Assembly: GCA_964496245.1 (NCBI GenBank)
Contig: CAZBZG010000025.1
Coordinates: 1-25,286, forward strand
DNA: 25,286 nucleotides
From: CAZBZG01 sp964496245
Lineage (GTDB): Bacteria > Planctomycetota > SZUA-567
Direction of reading: 5' to 3'
Shown here piece by piece: positions 8,137 to 16,729 of this stretch (position 1 is its first letter; each line of letters begins with the position of its first letter). The notes beneath the pieces were generated by a model. It saw only the letters and a program-made list of their open reading frames with translations, was not told the origin of the DNA and ran no database searches. Both the position numbers and the translations under genes were made by a program.

Positions 8137-8161
8137 TAGCGCGGAATGTGCATTCTGTCAA
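8133..8161 (-). promoter_or_regulatory. Putative promoter of the CHAD gene
   Basis: On the minus strand there is a perfect TTGACA (plus 8156-8161), then 17 nt, then TAATCC (plus 8133-8138). The -10 is weak. Transcription would begin near 8126 and give a leader of ~150 nt. The dyad at 8089-8136 overlaps this site. Confidence 0.35.
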
Positions 8162-8244
8162 GGCCTGCGCTTGAGAAATGTTCGCACTTCCCGAAGACGG
8201 GCGCGTACGGGCCAGACCGTGCGGCAAAAGGCCGGGACCGCCTC

Positions 8245-8273
8245 TTGCAACTCATACCGGAACGGGGTAGAGT
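8245..8273 (+). promoter_or_regulatory. Putative promoter of the dcw operon
   Basis: TTGCAA (8245-8250), 17 nt, TAGAGT (8268-8273). The predicted start is near 8280, giving a ~20-nt leader with the ribosome site GGAGGG at 8287-8292 before GTG 8300. No mraZ gene and no convincing MraZ box repeats are seen upstream. Confidence 0.45.
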
Positions 8274-8299
8274 GACCCATTTGGTTGGAGGGTCCCGCC

Positions 8300-9220
8300 G
8301 TGGCACGAACCGATCGAGCCGGCCAGCACATTCCCGTGATGCCAGACGAGGTGCTGGCGTGGCTGGCGCCGCAGGCCGGTGAGACCGTTCTGGACGGTAC
8401 GGTGGGGATGGGCGGGCATGCAGAGCTCCTCCTCAAGGCAGTCGGGCCGCAGGGGCGTCTGATCGGGTTGGATCGGGACTCCGAGGTGCTCCAAGAGGCG
8501 GGCAGGGCGCTCGCCTGGGCGGCGGATCGCGTAACGCTTTTGCATGCAAACTATTCGGAGGCCCCGGCCGTGCTTTCCCGCCTGGGGGTGCCGGCTGTGG
8601 ACCGTACGCTCCTCGACCTCGGCGTCTCGAGCTGGCAGATAGACCGGCCCGAACGGGGGTTCAGCCACAGCCGTGACGGGCCGCTCGACATGCGCATGGA
8701 CCCTGGGCAGCCGCTGACAGCGGCCGAACTGATTGCCAACAGTTCTGAGCAAGAACTCGTGGGCGTGTTCCGCGCGTATGGAGAGGAGCGCAACGCCCGC
8801 CGGATTGCCAGAAGTATTGTGGAAGCAAGAGCTAACGAGACGATAAAGACTACAGGGCGCCTTGCGGAACTCGTAAGGCGTTCCGTGCGTGGACGCAGCC
8901 GGCTGCATCCAGCCACGCGCGTATTTCAGGCCCTGCGGATTGCGGTCAACGACGAGCTCGGAGACCTTGAACGGGGGCTGGAGGGGGCGCGCGGCATTCT
9001 AACGCCTGGCGGACGACTCGTGGTTGTAACGTTTCACTCGCTGGAGGACCGGATCGTCAAGCGAACCTTTCGCGCATGGGCGGCGTCCGGGGATTTCTGG
9101 CTCGTGCGCAAGAAGGTGGTCAAACCCGGCCGACAGGAGTGCGAGCGCAATCCGCGGTCCCGGAGTGCCAAATTGCGCGTAATCGAGAGACTCCCAGCAA
9201 GGGAAGCAACGTGCCCCTGA
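8300..9220 (+). CDS. rsmH: 16S rRNA (cytosine1402-N4)-methyltransferase
   Basis: RsmH (MraW), 306 aa, uses SAM to N4-methylate C1402 in the 16S rRNA decoding site. It starts at GTG 8300, 7 nt after GGAGGG; the frame also opens at a TTG at 8285 that would bury the ribosome site. Family marks: N-terminal HIPVMPDEVL, SAM-binding LDGTVGMGGHAE (Asp 32), LLDLGVSSWQID, the GFSHSRDGPLDMRMD block, NDELGDLERGL, and C-terminal VVTFHSLEDRIVKRTF plus the NPRSRSAKLRVIER signature. Length is normal. It is the first gene of the cell-wall operon, and its last 10 bases overlap ftsL. Confidence 0.97.
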   Translation: MARTDRAGQHIPVMPDEVLAWLAPQAGETVLDGTVGMGGHAELLLKAVGPQGRLIGLDRDSEVLQEAGRALAWAADRVTLLHANYSEAPAVLSRLGVPAVDRTLLDLGVSSWQIDRPERGFSHSRDGPLDMRMDPGQPLTAAELIANSSEQELVGVFRAYGEERNARRIARSIVEARANETIKTTGRLAELVRRSVRGRSRLHPATRVFQALRIAVNDELGDLERGLEGARGILTPGGRLVVVTFHSLEDRIVKRTFRAWAASGDFWLVRKKVVKPGRQECERNPRSRSAKLRVIERLPAREATCP

Positions 9221-9501
9221 GAACCTACGTGCTCCTGATCATACTCTTCAGCCTGCTCGGCCTCTGCACGGTGCACGAGGTCACGCGTCAGACCGAAGCG
9301 CGTTACCGGATCGCTCGGATGCTGGCGGACGAACAGCGACTCAGGGAGGAGGCCGCCTTGTTGCAAAAGGATTTGGCGGCCCTCAAAGATCCGGCCCGAC
9401 TGGAGCGACTCAACCGGGAGATGGACCTGCGGTTCAGGCCCCTCCGCCCTCTGGCGTGTCACGGGTTCGAGAATCCGTCCATGAGTGCGCGGGATCGCTG
9501 A
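9211..9501 (+). CDS. ftsL: FtsL-like cell division protein
   Basis: Small bitopic protein (96 aa) assigned to FtsL by position and architecture, not by strong motifs. It starts at GTG 9211 with AAGGGAA 5 nt upstream, inside the end of rsmH (10-nt overlap), which suggests translational coupling. A very short cytoplasmic N-terminus is followed by one transmembrane helix (about residues 6-22), then a charged Leu-rich coiled-coil region (about 27-70) and a short tail. Family knowledge: FtsL forms a periplasmic coiled coil with FtsB and links FtsQ to the FtsW-FtsI synthase. No separate ftsB is present here. Confidence 0.8.
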   Translation: MPLRTYVLLIILFSLLGLCTVHEVTRQTEARYRIARMLADEQRLREEAALLQKDLAALKDPARLERLNREMDLRFRPLRPLACHGFENPSMSARDR

Positions 9502-9569
9502 TCCCGTAGTCCCTCCACGCCTGCGGGAGCGCACCAGGACCCGCGCGGGCATGAGGAGCGCCCAGAACC

Positions 9570-11342
9570 ATGGCTGAATCGACGATCCCCCTGGACCGGG
9601 AGCTTCTCACCGCACGGGCACGCGGGCTTCTGCTGCTCCTGCTGCTGGCCTATCTCGGCGTAGCCGCACGCCTCATGCAGTTGCAGTACGTCAAGCACGC
9701 CGGCTACAACCGCACCCGGCACCGGTTGGTCACCGCGCGCACGCGCCACCAGCCGTGGCGCGGCGGCATCGTCGACCGGCAGGGCCGCTCTCTGGCGGTC
9801 TCGGTGCCTGTGCATTCGTGTGCGCTCGATCCCCTCCGCATGCGGGAGGCCGGTCAAGACCTGGCCGACGTTCTTCCCGTGCTGGAGGCGCACCTCGGCT
9901 TGAGTCCCCGGGAGCGCCAGCGGCTGCACGAACGGTGCGCCCGCGAAGGAAGCCGTTTCGTGTGGGTCCGCCGGCATCTGTCTTCCAACGTGTACGAACG
10001 CCTCCGGGAAGCCGTGCGGCATCACGGGCTGGCGGGCGCGCTCTTTCCCAAGGAGTACCAGCGCATCTATCCGCAGAAGCGGCTGGCCGCGCATGTGCTC
10101 GGGACGTCCGACATCGACGGCCGGGGCACGGGCGGGCTCGAACTCGTGGGCGACTCGCTCATGCGCGGGCGGCCGGCCATCCGTCCGGCCCAACGCGACG
10201 CCCGCGGCCGGCTCCTGCTCTCTCACGCCCCGCCTCCTGATGCCGAACGCAGGGGGCGCGGTCTGGAACTTACGCTGGACAGCACCATCCAGATGATCGC
10301 CGAAGAGGAACTCGCCAAGGCGGTGGAGCGCTACCGCGGCCCGGCGACCACGGGCTGCGCCATCGTGATGGATCCCTATACAGGCGACGTGCTCGCGCTG
10401 GCCAACTGGCCCACCTTCGATCCCAACGCGCCCACCGCCGTGCCAGCGGACCACCGCCTCAATCGCGCGGTGGCCGCCGTCATCGAACCGGGCAGCGTCT
10501 TCAAGCCTTTCACCATGGCGGCGGCGCTCGGAGAGGGATGCGTGCGCGTGAGCGACAAATTCTACTGTGAGCGCGGAGCGTGGCGCATGCCCGGCGGCCG
10601 TGTGCTCCACGACGCGCACGGCTACGGGTGGCTGACGGCCGGACGCATCATCGTCAAGAGCTCCAACATCGGCATCGCCAAGGTGGCTGCCCGGGTAGGC
10701 CGCCAGCGCCTGCACGACACCCTCCGCGCCTTCGGCTTCGGCGCACCTACGGGGAGCGGCCTGCCGGGAGAACTCGGGGGCATGCTCCGCCCGGTGCGGG
10801 AATGGACCAGCTACAGCATGGGCTCGGTGCCCATGGGACAGGAGGTCGCGGTCACCCCGCTCCAGCTCGCGACCGCCTACTGCGTATTCGCCAACGGCGG
10901 CGTGCTCATGCGACCGCGCGTGGTGCGGGCGCTGCGGGACGGCACGGGCCGGCCGGTCCAGCCGTGCGCTCCGCGGCCGCAGCGGCAGGTGATCAGTCGC
11001 GAGATCGCGACCCAGATCCGGCGTCTCCTCGGCCAGGTGGTGGCCGAGGGCACGGGCCGGCGTGCGCGCATGCCGGAGTACGCCTTGGGCGGCAAGACGG
11101 GAACCTCGCAGCTGCCGGTGAACGCGGCCGAATACCGGGCGGGTCTGCGCGGCTACTCGGAGGACCGGTACGTGGCCAGCTTCATGGGCATCGCCCCCTG
11201 GGACGTTCCGCGCATCGTGGTGCTCGTCTCGGTCCGCGAGCCCAGGGGCGCCCATTACGGCGGCGTGGTGGCCGCCCCGGCCGTGCGCGAGATCGCGCGC
11301 CGCGCCTTGCTCTACCTGCGCGTGCCACCCGAGAATCCATAG
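9570..11342 (+). CDS. ftsI: Penicillin-binding protein 3 / septal D,D-transpeptidase FtsI
   Basis: Class B PBP, 590 aa, that cross-links septal peptidoglycan in the periplasm with FtsW. It starts at ATG 9570, with AGGAG about 11 nt upstream. A short cytosolic N-terminus precedes one transmembrane anchor (RGLLLLLLLAYLGVAARLMQ). The pedestal domain (about 45-220) includes RGGIVDRQGRSLA and YPQKRLAAHVLG. The transpeptidase domain (about 250-585) has nucleophile Ser 309 in PGSVFKPF (SxxK), SSN at 364-366 and KTGTS at 509-513. There are no C-terminal PASTA repeats, so it is of the FtsI rather than the Spo/Actinobacterial PASTA type. It lies 68 nt after ftsL and 33 nt before murE. Confidence 0.96.
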   Translation: MAESTIPLDRELLTARARGLLLLLLLAYLGVAARLMQLQYVKHAGYNRTRHRLVTARTRHQPWRGGIVDRQGRSLAVSVPVHSCALDPLRMREAGQDLADVLPVLEAHLGLSPRERQRLHERCAREGSRFVWVRRHLSSNVYERLREAVRHHGLAGALFPKEYQRIYPQKRLAAHVLGTSDIDGRGTGGLELVGDSLMRGRPAIRPAQRDARGRLLLSHAPPPDAERRGRGLELTLDSTIQMIAEEELAKAVERYRGPATTGCAIVMDPYTGDVLALANWPTFDPNAPTAVPADHRLNRAVAAVIEPGSVFKPFTMAAALGEGCVRVSDKFYCERGAWRMPGGRVLHDAHGYGWLTAGRIIVKSSNIGIAKVAARVGRQRLHDTLRAFGFGAPTGSGLPGELGGMLRPVREWTSYSMGSVPMGQEVAVTPLQLATAYCVFANGGVLMRPRVVRALRDGTGRPVQPCAPRPQRQVISREIATQIRRLLGQVVAEGTGRRARMPEYALGGKTGTSQLPVNAAEYRAGLRGYSEDRYVASFMGIAPWDVPRIVVLVSVREPRGAHYGGVVAAPAVREIARRALLYLRVPPENP

Positions 11343-11375
11343 GGACTTGTCCGGGATCCAAGGAAGGTAGATTCC

Positions 11376-12839
11376 ATGCGTTTGCGCGAGTTGGCCAGCC
11401 GGATCGAACGGGCTCGCCTGATCGGAGAGGCGGATCCGGAGATTCTGTCGATCGAGACCGACAGCCGTCGCGTGGGACCGGGCGCCCTGTTCGTCGCGCT
11501 GCCCGGGAGCCGGGCCGATGGGGTGCAATTTGCGCCCGAAGCGGTGGCGCGCGGCGCGCGGGCCGTTCTGACCGGCCGAGAAGCGTCCGGACTCGCCGTG
11601 CCCCAGGTCGTGGCCGACGAACCACGCCGCGCGGTGGGCGAAGCCGCGGCCGCGCTCCACGATCGTCCGAGCGAGCGGCTCAAGCTGATCGGCGTGACCG
11701 GGACCAACGGAAAAACCACAGTGGCGCACCTTCTGGCCGAGTGCCTGCGGGCGAGCGGAGAAAGGGTCGGGCTTCTCAGTACGATCCGCTACGAAACCGG
11801 GAAGCAGTCCGTGCCCGCGCCCCTGACCACGCCGGACGCTGCCACCTTCACGCGGTCCCTGGCCGAGATGGTCGACAGTTCCATGGACTGGGCCGTGGCC
11901 GAGGTCTCGAGCCACGCGCTCGACCAGTTCCGGGTGTGGCCCCATCGCTTCGTCTGTGGCATCTTCACGAACCTCACCCGGGATCACCTGGATTACCACG
12001 CGGACATGGGCGCTTATCTGCGGACGAAAAAGCGCCTGTTCGACGGTCTGCCGGAGGACGGCTGGGCCGTGATCAACCAGGACGATCCCGCCGGCACCCA
12101 CATGGTCGAGGGAACTCCCGCCCGGGTCTGCCGGTACGGGTTCGGAGACGGAACGCGGGTGCGCGGTCGCGTGCTGGAGACCGGTTTGGCGGGGTCGCTG
12201 TTCGAAGTCGGCGGTGGAGATCGGGAATCCTGGCGCCTCACCGTACGCACGCCCCTGGTCGGCCGGCACAACGTGACGAACTGTCTGGCCGTGCTCGCGG
12301 CCCTCCACTGCCTGGGCGGGAATCTGGAGGCGGCGGTCGGCCGCATCGAGTCCTACACCGGCGTTCCCGGCCGGCTCGAACGCATCGACGGCCCGGACGA
12401 GGTCACGGCGTTCGTGGACTACGCCCACACCCCGGACGCCTTGCAGTCGGTCCTGGGGGTGCTGCGTCCGCTCACACGGGGTCGGCTGTTCGTGGTCTTC
12501 GGGTGCGGCGGCGACCGCGACCGCGGCAAGCGGCCGATCATGGGGCGTGCGGCCGAGGACGGGGCGGATGTCGTGATTCTGACCGACGACAACCCGCGGA
12601 CCGAGGAAGCGGGCGCCATCCTGGACGAGATCCGAACCGGCCTCCAGAAGCCGGCAACCGTGCGGAGCATCCCCGATCGGGGCGAGGCTGTGCGAACGGC
12701 CCTGCGGGAAGCCGCTGCGGGCGACGTGGTGCTCGTGGCCGGCAAGGGACACGAGGACTACCAGATCATCGGCACGGAGCGCTACCCGCTGGACGACCGC
12801 CAGCTGGTGCGCGAAGCCATGGAGCAGAGACACCCATGA
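11376..12839 (+). CDS. murE: UDP-MurNAc-L-Ala-D-Glu:meso-diaminopimelate ligase
   Basis: MurE, 487 aa, adds the third stem-peptide residue in the cytosol using ATP. ATG 11376 follows AAGGAAGG. Visible marks: N-terminal UDP-binding domain (TDSRRVGPGALFVALPG), P-loop GTNGKTT at 109-115, SSHALDQ, the LTRDHLDYH block, a Lys-containing segment RTKKRLF where Mur ligases carry a carbamylated Lys, GRHNVTN, VDYAHTPDAL and GCGGDRDRGKRP. The specificity motif DNPR (405-408) is the form tied to meso-diaminopimelate rather than Lys. The stop overlaps the murF start (ATGA). Confidence 0.97.
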   Translation: MRLRELASRIERARLIGEADPEILSIETDSRRVGPGALFVALPGSRADGVQFAPEAVARGARAVLTGREASGLAVPQVVADEPRRAVGEAAAALHDRPSERLKLIGVTGTNGKTTVAHLLAECLRASGERVGLLSTIRYETGKQSVPAPLTTPDAATFTRSLAEMVDSSMDWAVAEVSSHALDQFRVWPHRFVCGIFTNLTRDHLDYHADMGAYLRTKKRLFDGLPEDGWAVINQDDPAGTHMVEGTPARVCRYGFGDGTRVRGRVLETGLAGSLFEVGGGDRESWRLTVRTPLVGRHNVTNCLAVLAALHCLGGNLEAAVGRIESYTGVPGRLERIDGPDEVTAFVDYAHTPDALQSVLGVLRPLTRGRLFVVFGCGGDRDRGKRPIMGRAAEDGADVVILTDDNPRTEEAGAILDEIRTGLQKPATVRSIPDRGEAVRTALREAAAGDVVLVAGKGHEDYQIIGTERYPLDDRQLVREAMEQRHP

Positions 12840-14209
12840 CGATCACCCTGCGTACCATTGCCGGATGGACCGGTGGACAGCTTGTCGGCGAAGATGTGGA
12901 TCGCGCGGTGCGCGGTTTCAGCACGGATACGCGTACCCTGCGCCGCGGCGAGCTCTTCATCGCCCTGCGCGGGGACGAACTGGACGGGCACGACTTCCTG
13001 GCCCAGGCCCTCGGCAAGGGCGCCTGCGGCGCGGTGGTCGACCGGCCGGACGTGCTCCACGGGTGGCCGGGCGTGCAGGTGGCGGATACGCTCCAGGCAC
13101 TGGGGGATCTCGCCCACCATTTCCGCTGGGAGCAGCGCCTGATCCCCTGGATCGCCGTCACCGGCTCGAACGGCAAGACAACCACGCGCGAGATGCTCCG
13201 GCGCATCCTGCGCACGCGCGGCACGGTGGCGGTTCCGCCCCGCAACTACAACAACCTGATCGGCCTGCCCCTCACCATCCTGGGGGCGCCCGAGGATGCG
13301 TGGGCCGGGCTGGTCGAGATGGGCACCAACGCGCCCGGCGAGATCGCGCGGCTGACCGAGATCGCGACGCCCACGATCTCCATCGTCACGAACATCGGAT
13401 CGGCCCACCTGGCGGGGCTGGATTCGGAAGAGAACGTGGCCCGCGAGAAGGCAACCGTGTTCTCGCGTCTGCCCGAGGACGGACTCGCCATTCTTCCGGC
13501 GGGCAGCCCGTACGCAGGACAACTGCGGGAGCAGGTGACTGGGTTGTGCGCCACCTTCGGTGTTGAGGAACCGGCCGATCTGGTGGCCGAAGACGTGCAG
13601 TTCGATGCGGAGGGGGTGAGCTTCCGCGCGCGCGGCGTGGCGTTCCGGCTCGGTCTGCTGGGCCGTCACAATGTGGCCAATTGCCTCGCCGCCCTTCTCG
13701 CGGCCGACCATCTGGGCGTGGGGCTGGAGGAGTCGGCAGAGGCGCTTCAGCGCATGAAGCCGATCGACGGCCGGCTCCAGGTGTTGCGAATGGAGCACTT
13801 CACCGTGATCAACGACGCATACAACGCGAATCCCGATTCGCTTCGGTCGGCGGTAGACGTCATGGAGGCCTTCGATCCGTCTGTTCGTCGCGTGGTGGTC
13901 ATCGGCGACATGCTGGAACTGGGCGAGCGGAGCCGGGCGCTGCACCGGGAGGCCGGCCTCTTCCTCGCCAGCAAGGGGATCGATGTGATCCTGGCCGTGG
14001 GCCGGGAGGCCGTGCCCCTGGCCGAAGCCGCCGCCAGCGCCAGCGCGCGGAGCGTGGTGCGCCATTTCGGCACGCTGGCCGCGTTGCTGCGCAAGGACGA
14101 GCGGTACGTGCAGCCCGGGGATCTGATTCTGGTCAAGGGCTCCCGGGGCATGCACATGGAGGACGTGATCAAAACGTTGAAGGCCTGGCAGCCGAGCGAA
14201 CCGTACTGA
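12836..14209 (+). CDS. murF: UDP-MurNAc-tripeptide:D-Ala-D-Ala ligase
   Basis: MurF, 457 aa, joins D-Ala-D-Ala to the UDP-MurNAc tripeptide. ATG 12836 overlaps the murE stop by 4 nt. The frame stays open far upstream (to 10580), but everything before 12836 is a shadow of ftsI and murE. Marks: N-terminal STDTRTLRRGELFIALRG, P-loop TGSNGKTTT (Lys 114), NYNNLIGLPLTIL, EMGTNAPGEIARL, TNIGSAHL, GRHNVANCLAALLAA, the MurF-typical NDAYNANPDSLRSA, and C-terminal VKGSRGMHMEDVI. It is followed by an 83-nt gap, the longest inside the rsmH-ftsQ block. Confidence 0.97.
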   Translation: MTITLRTIAGWTGGQLVGEDVDRAVRGFSTDTRTLRRGELFIALRGDELDGHDFLAQALGKGACGAVVDRPDVLHGWPGVQVADTLQALGDLAHHFRWEQRLIPWIAVTGSNGKTTTREMLRRILRTRGTVAVPPRNYNNLIGLPLTILGAPEDAWAGLVEMGTNAPGEIARLTEIATPTISIVTNIGSAHLAGLDSEENVAREKATVFSRLPEDGLAILPAGSPYAGQLREQVTGLCATFGVEEPADLVAEDVQFDAEGVSFRARGVAFRLGLLGRHNVANCLAALLAADHLGVGLEESAEALQRMKPIDGRLQVLRMEHFTVINDAYNANPDSLRSAVDVMEAFDPSVRRVVVIGDMLELGERSRALHREAGLFLASKGIDVILAVGREAVPLAEAAASASARSVVRHFGTLAALLRKDERYVQPGDLILVKGSRGMHMEDVIKTLKAWQPSEPY

Positions 14210-14292
14210 AGCGGTTCCGGGGCAGGCGTTGCGCCGACTTGGCCGAGGATCGGCTGCGGCGCTAGAAGGACTCGAACAGGCGGAGGCCTCTT

Positions 14293-15465
14293 GTGCTGAA
14301 GTTCCTCGCGCACTACACCGACCTCTACGGACCGCTGCGGGTGTTCGACAGCATCACCTTTCGGGCGGTGGTGGGTGTGGCGTTCACCTTCTTCCTGGCG
14401 CTGTGCTTCGGCGGCGTTTTCATCCGCCGGCTTCTGAGGCTGCAGGCGCTCGAGGACGTGAGCAAGCCCGACAGCGCGACGCTCGAGAAGCTCCATGCGT
14501 GGAAGCGCGGCACGCCGACGATGGGCGGTCTGCTGGTGCTCGCGGCCATGGTCGCGGGCATCGTGATCAGCTGCGATCCGACCAATCCCTTCGTGCTGCT
14601 GGGACTCGGCGTGCTTTTGAGTTTCGGCTTCCTCGGATTCCTGGACGACCGCATCAAGCTGCGGCGGCAGGGTCGCCAGGGGTTGACCAAGCGCCAAAAG
14701 CTCCTCGTTCAGATCGTCCTCGCCGCCGTCGCCGCCGTGGGGATCTGGCAGTGTGCGGAGAGCGGAGCCTTCAAACTGACGGACGTGGAGAAGCAGGAGG
14801 CGGCCGGCGGCGAATCCTACCGCCTGCAAAAAGTTTCCGGGGGGGCGGAGTCGTTGCTGATCCCCTTCACCAAATGGGCCAAGGTGCGCCCCTCGCTCGG
14901 CGCCGCCTACTATGTCTTTTTCGTGCTCGTCATCGTGGCCGGCGCCAATGCGGTCAATCTGACCGACGGGTTGGACGGCCTGGCTTCGGGCTGCACCATC
15001 ATGGTGGCCCTCACCTACGCGGTGCTCGCCTACGTGGTCGGGAACGCGGCCCTGAGCTGGTTCTTTCGGATTCCCTTCGTGCCCGGCAGCGGAGAACTCG
15101 CCGTCTACTGCGCGGTTATGGTGGGAGCGGTCATGGGGTTCCTCTGGTTCAACGCGCATCCGGCGCAGGTCTTTCTGGGCGACACGGGGAGCCTGGCGCT
15201 GGGCGCTTCGATCGCCTACGTTGCGCTGGTCATCAAACATGAGCTGGTGCTCGTCATCGCGGGCGGGATCTTCGTACTGGAGGCCGCTTCGGTCCTGCTC
15301 CAGATGGTCAGCTTTCGCGCGGCCGGCCGCCGGATTCTGAAATGCGCTCCCTTTCACCATCATCTGGAATTCTGCGGTTGGCACGAGAACAAGGTGGTCG
15401 TGCGCCTCTGGATGGTCGGCGTGATCCTGGCGGCCATGGCGGTGGCGACCCTGAAGATGCACTGA
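14293..15465 (+). CDS. mraY: Phospho-MurNAc-pentapeptide transferase
   Basis: MraY, 390 aa, is the inner-membrane enzyme that transfers phospho-MurNAc-pentapeptide to undecaprenyl phosphate to make lipid I. It starts at GTG 14293 with CGGAGG 6 nt upstream. It is polytopic, with the catalytic Asp-rich motifs LDDRIKL (D118/D119), NLTDGLDGLA (N222, D225, D228) and FLGDTGSLALG (D297), and the C-terminal HHH at 355-357 in PFHHHLE. KRGTPTMGGLL is also conserved. It is slightly longer than the ~360-aa norm, owing to a soluble loop around residues 155-200. ftsW begins only 16 nt later; murD, which usually stands between them, is absent. Confidence 0.97.
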   Translation: MLKFLAHYTDLYGPLRVFDSITFRAVVGVAFTFFLALCFGGVFIRRLLRLQALEDVSKPDSATLEKLHAWKRGTPTMGGLLVLAAMVAGIVISCDPTNPFVLLGLGVLLSFGFLGFLDDRIKLRRQGRQGLTKRQKLLVQIVLAAVAAVGIWQCAESGAFKLTDVEKQEAAGGESYRLQKVSGGAESLLIPFTKWAKVRPSLGAAYYVFFVLVIVAGANAVNLTDGLDGLASGCTIMVALTYAVLAYVVGNAALSWFFRIPFVPGSGELAVYCAVMVGAVMGFLWFNAHPAQVFLGDTGSLALGASIAYVALVIKHELVLVIAGGIFVLEAASVLLQMVSFRAAGRRILKCAPFHHHLEFCGWHENKVVVRLWMVGVILAAMAVATLKMH

Positions 15466-15481
15466 CCGACAAGGGTATGGT

Positions 15482-16729
15482 ATGAGCGAGTTAGAGGCCG
15501 TTGCAACCCACGGGGACGACGCGGCAGAACTCGAGGGCGCGCGGCGGCGCATCCTGGGGGTGGTCTTCACCCTGGTCGGTCTGGGGCTGGTTCTGGTCTA
15601 TTCGGCCAGCGCAGTCAAGGCCGAGCACGCGGGCTGGGAACTGCACTTTCTGATCAAGCAGAGCTGCTGGATGGCCATCGGACTCGGGGGCCTGGCCTGC
15701 GCCAGCTGGATCGACTACCGCCGGCTCCGGCCCTTGTGGCCGCTGATGCTTCTGGCGTCTCTCGGCGTGCTCGCCGGCGTGCTCGTCCCCGGCCTTGGCA
15801 CGAATGTGCGCGGCGCGTACCGCTGGTTCCGGGTCGGGGGCATCAACGTGCAGGCGTCCGAGGTGGCCAAGCTCGGGCTCGTGCTGGTGGTGGCTGCGTT
15901 GCTCGCACGCCGTCCGAACCGGGACTTCGGTTTCTGGCGCGGCTTCTTGCCCGTGGCGCTGCTGGTGGGGGTGGCGTCGGCGCTGATCGCTGCCGAGCCG
16001 GACTTCGGCACAGCCGCCCTGGTCGCAGCCGTGCTGCTGGCCATGGTGGTCGCCGCCGGCGCACGCTGGTGGCACGTGGGTCTGCTCGGGCTCGCCGCCG
16101 GCCCGCCGGCCGTGTATTACGGGCTGACCCGGTTCAGCCACATCGGCCAGCGGCTGCTCGCCTGGTGGGGGGGCGAGACCGCGGGCGCGGGGTGGCAACC
16201 GTACATGAGCAAGGTGGCTCTGGGAAGCGGCGGGCCCACGGGGCTCGGGCTCGGCGAGGGGCCGGCCAAGTGGTACTATCTGCCCGACGCGCATACCGAT
16301 TTCATCTTCGCGATCGCCGGCCAGGAACTGGGGTTGCTGGGCACGTTGGCCATTGTGGCGCTTTTCAGCGTGTTTGTGAGCGAGGGCCTGCGCGTCGTCC
16401 GGCACGCGCCCGATCGCTTCGGCGCGTTGGTCGGCTTCGGGATCGTCACCCTGATCGGCCTGCAGGCGGCGTTCAACATCGCGGTGGTCACCGGCGTGGT
16501 TCCCCCCAAGGGCATTTCCCTGCCCTTTGTCAGCTTCGGCGGCAGCGGCCTGTGCATGTCGCTCACCGGCGTGGGCCTGCTCGTGAGCATCACGCGGCAA
16601 AGACGGGCCGCGGAGGCGGCCGTGGCGGCCGCGTCCGGGGCGGAGATTCTGACCTGGCGCGAGCGGGTGGTGCGGGGAGAGGTGCCGGGGTTGCGAGCGC
16701 GGACCGCTCGCGGGGAGGAAGCGGCGTGA
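15482..16729 (+). CDS. ftsW: SEDS lipid II polymerase FtsW
   Basis: SEDS-family glycosyltransferase, 415 aa, that polymerises lipid II at the septum with FtsI. ATG 15482 follows AAGGG (15471-15475). About ten membrane segments are seen after a ~25-aa cytosolic N-terminus. Family motifs: VYSASAVKAE, GLGTNVRGAYRWFRVGG, QASEVAKLGLVL, EPDFGTAAL, YLPDAHTDFIFAI (Asp 273 corresponds to the Asp essential in RodA/FtsW), and VVPPKGISLPFVSFGGSGL. Its pairing with ftsI in the same operon favours FtsW over RodA. A ~45-aa charged C-terminal tail extends into the cytosol. The stop overlaps the murG start by 4 nt. Confidence 0.96.
   Translation: MSELEAVATHGDDAAELEGARRRILGVVFTLVGLGLVLVYSASAVKAEHAGWELHFLIKQSCWMAIGLGGLACASWIDYRRLRPLWPLMLLASLGVLAGVLVPGLGTNVRGAYRWFRVGGINVQASEVAKLGLVLVVAALLARRPNRDFGFWRGFLPVALLVGVASALIAAEPDFGTAALVAAVLLAMVVAAGARWWHVGLLGLAAGPPAVYYGLTRFSHIGQRLLAWWGGETAGAGWQPYMSKVALGSGGPTGLGLGEGPAKWYYLPDAHTDFIFAIAGQELGLLGTLAIVALFSVFVSEGLRVVRHAPDRFGALVGFGIVTLIGLQAAFNIAVVTGVVPPKGISLPFVSFGGSGLCMSLTGVGLLVSITRQRRAAEAAVAAASGAEILTWRERVVRGEVPGLRARTARGEEAA

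Noticed and set aside
8200..8299. MraZ-box (TGGGN) repeats before rsmH
   Set aside because: No regularly spaced set of three or more TGGGN units was found, and mraZ itself is absent here.
9459..12833. Minus-strand open frame of 1124 codons opposite ftsI and murE
   Set aside because: Antisense shadow of two well-supported genes. His/Arg/Pro-rich composition, no domain motif, no ribosome site.
10580..12835. A >2.2-kb plus-strand open frame upstream of and continuous with murF, giving 1209 codons in all
   Set aside because: It is Arg/Gly/Pro/Ala-rich low-complexity sequence read out of frame from ftsI and murE, which have full conserved motifs. High GC suppresses stop codons.
15736..16725. In-frame extension of murG upstream through ftsW
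   Set aside because: The MurG glycine loop begins right after GTG 16726, and the extension has no conserved sequence. ftsW is read in another frame with all SEDS motifs.
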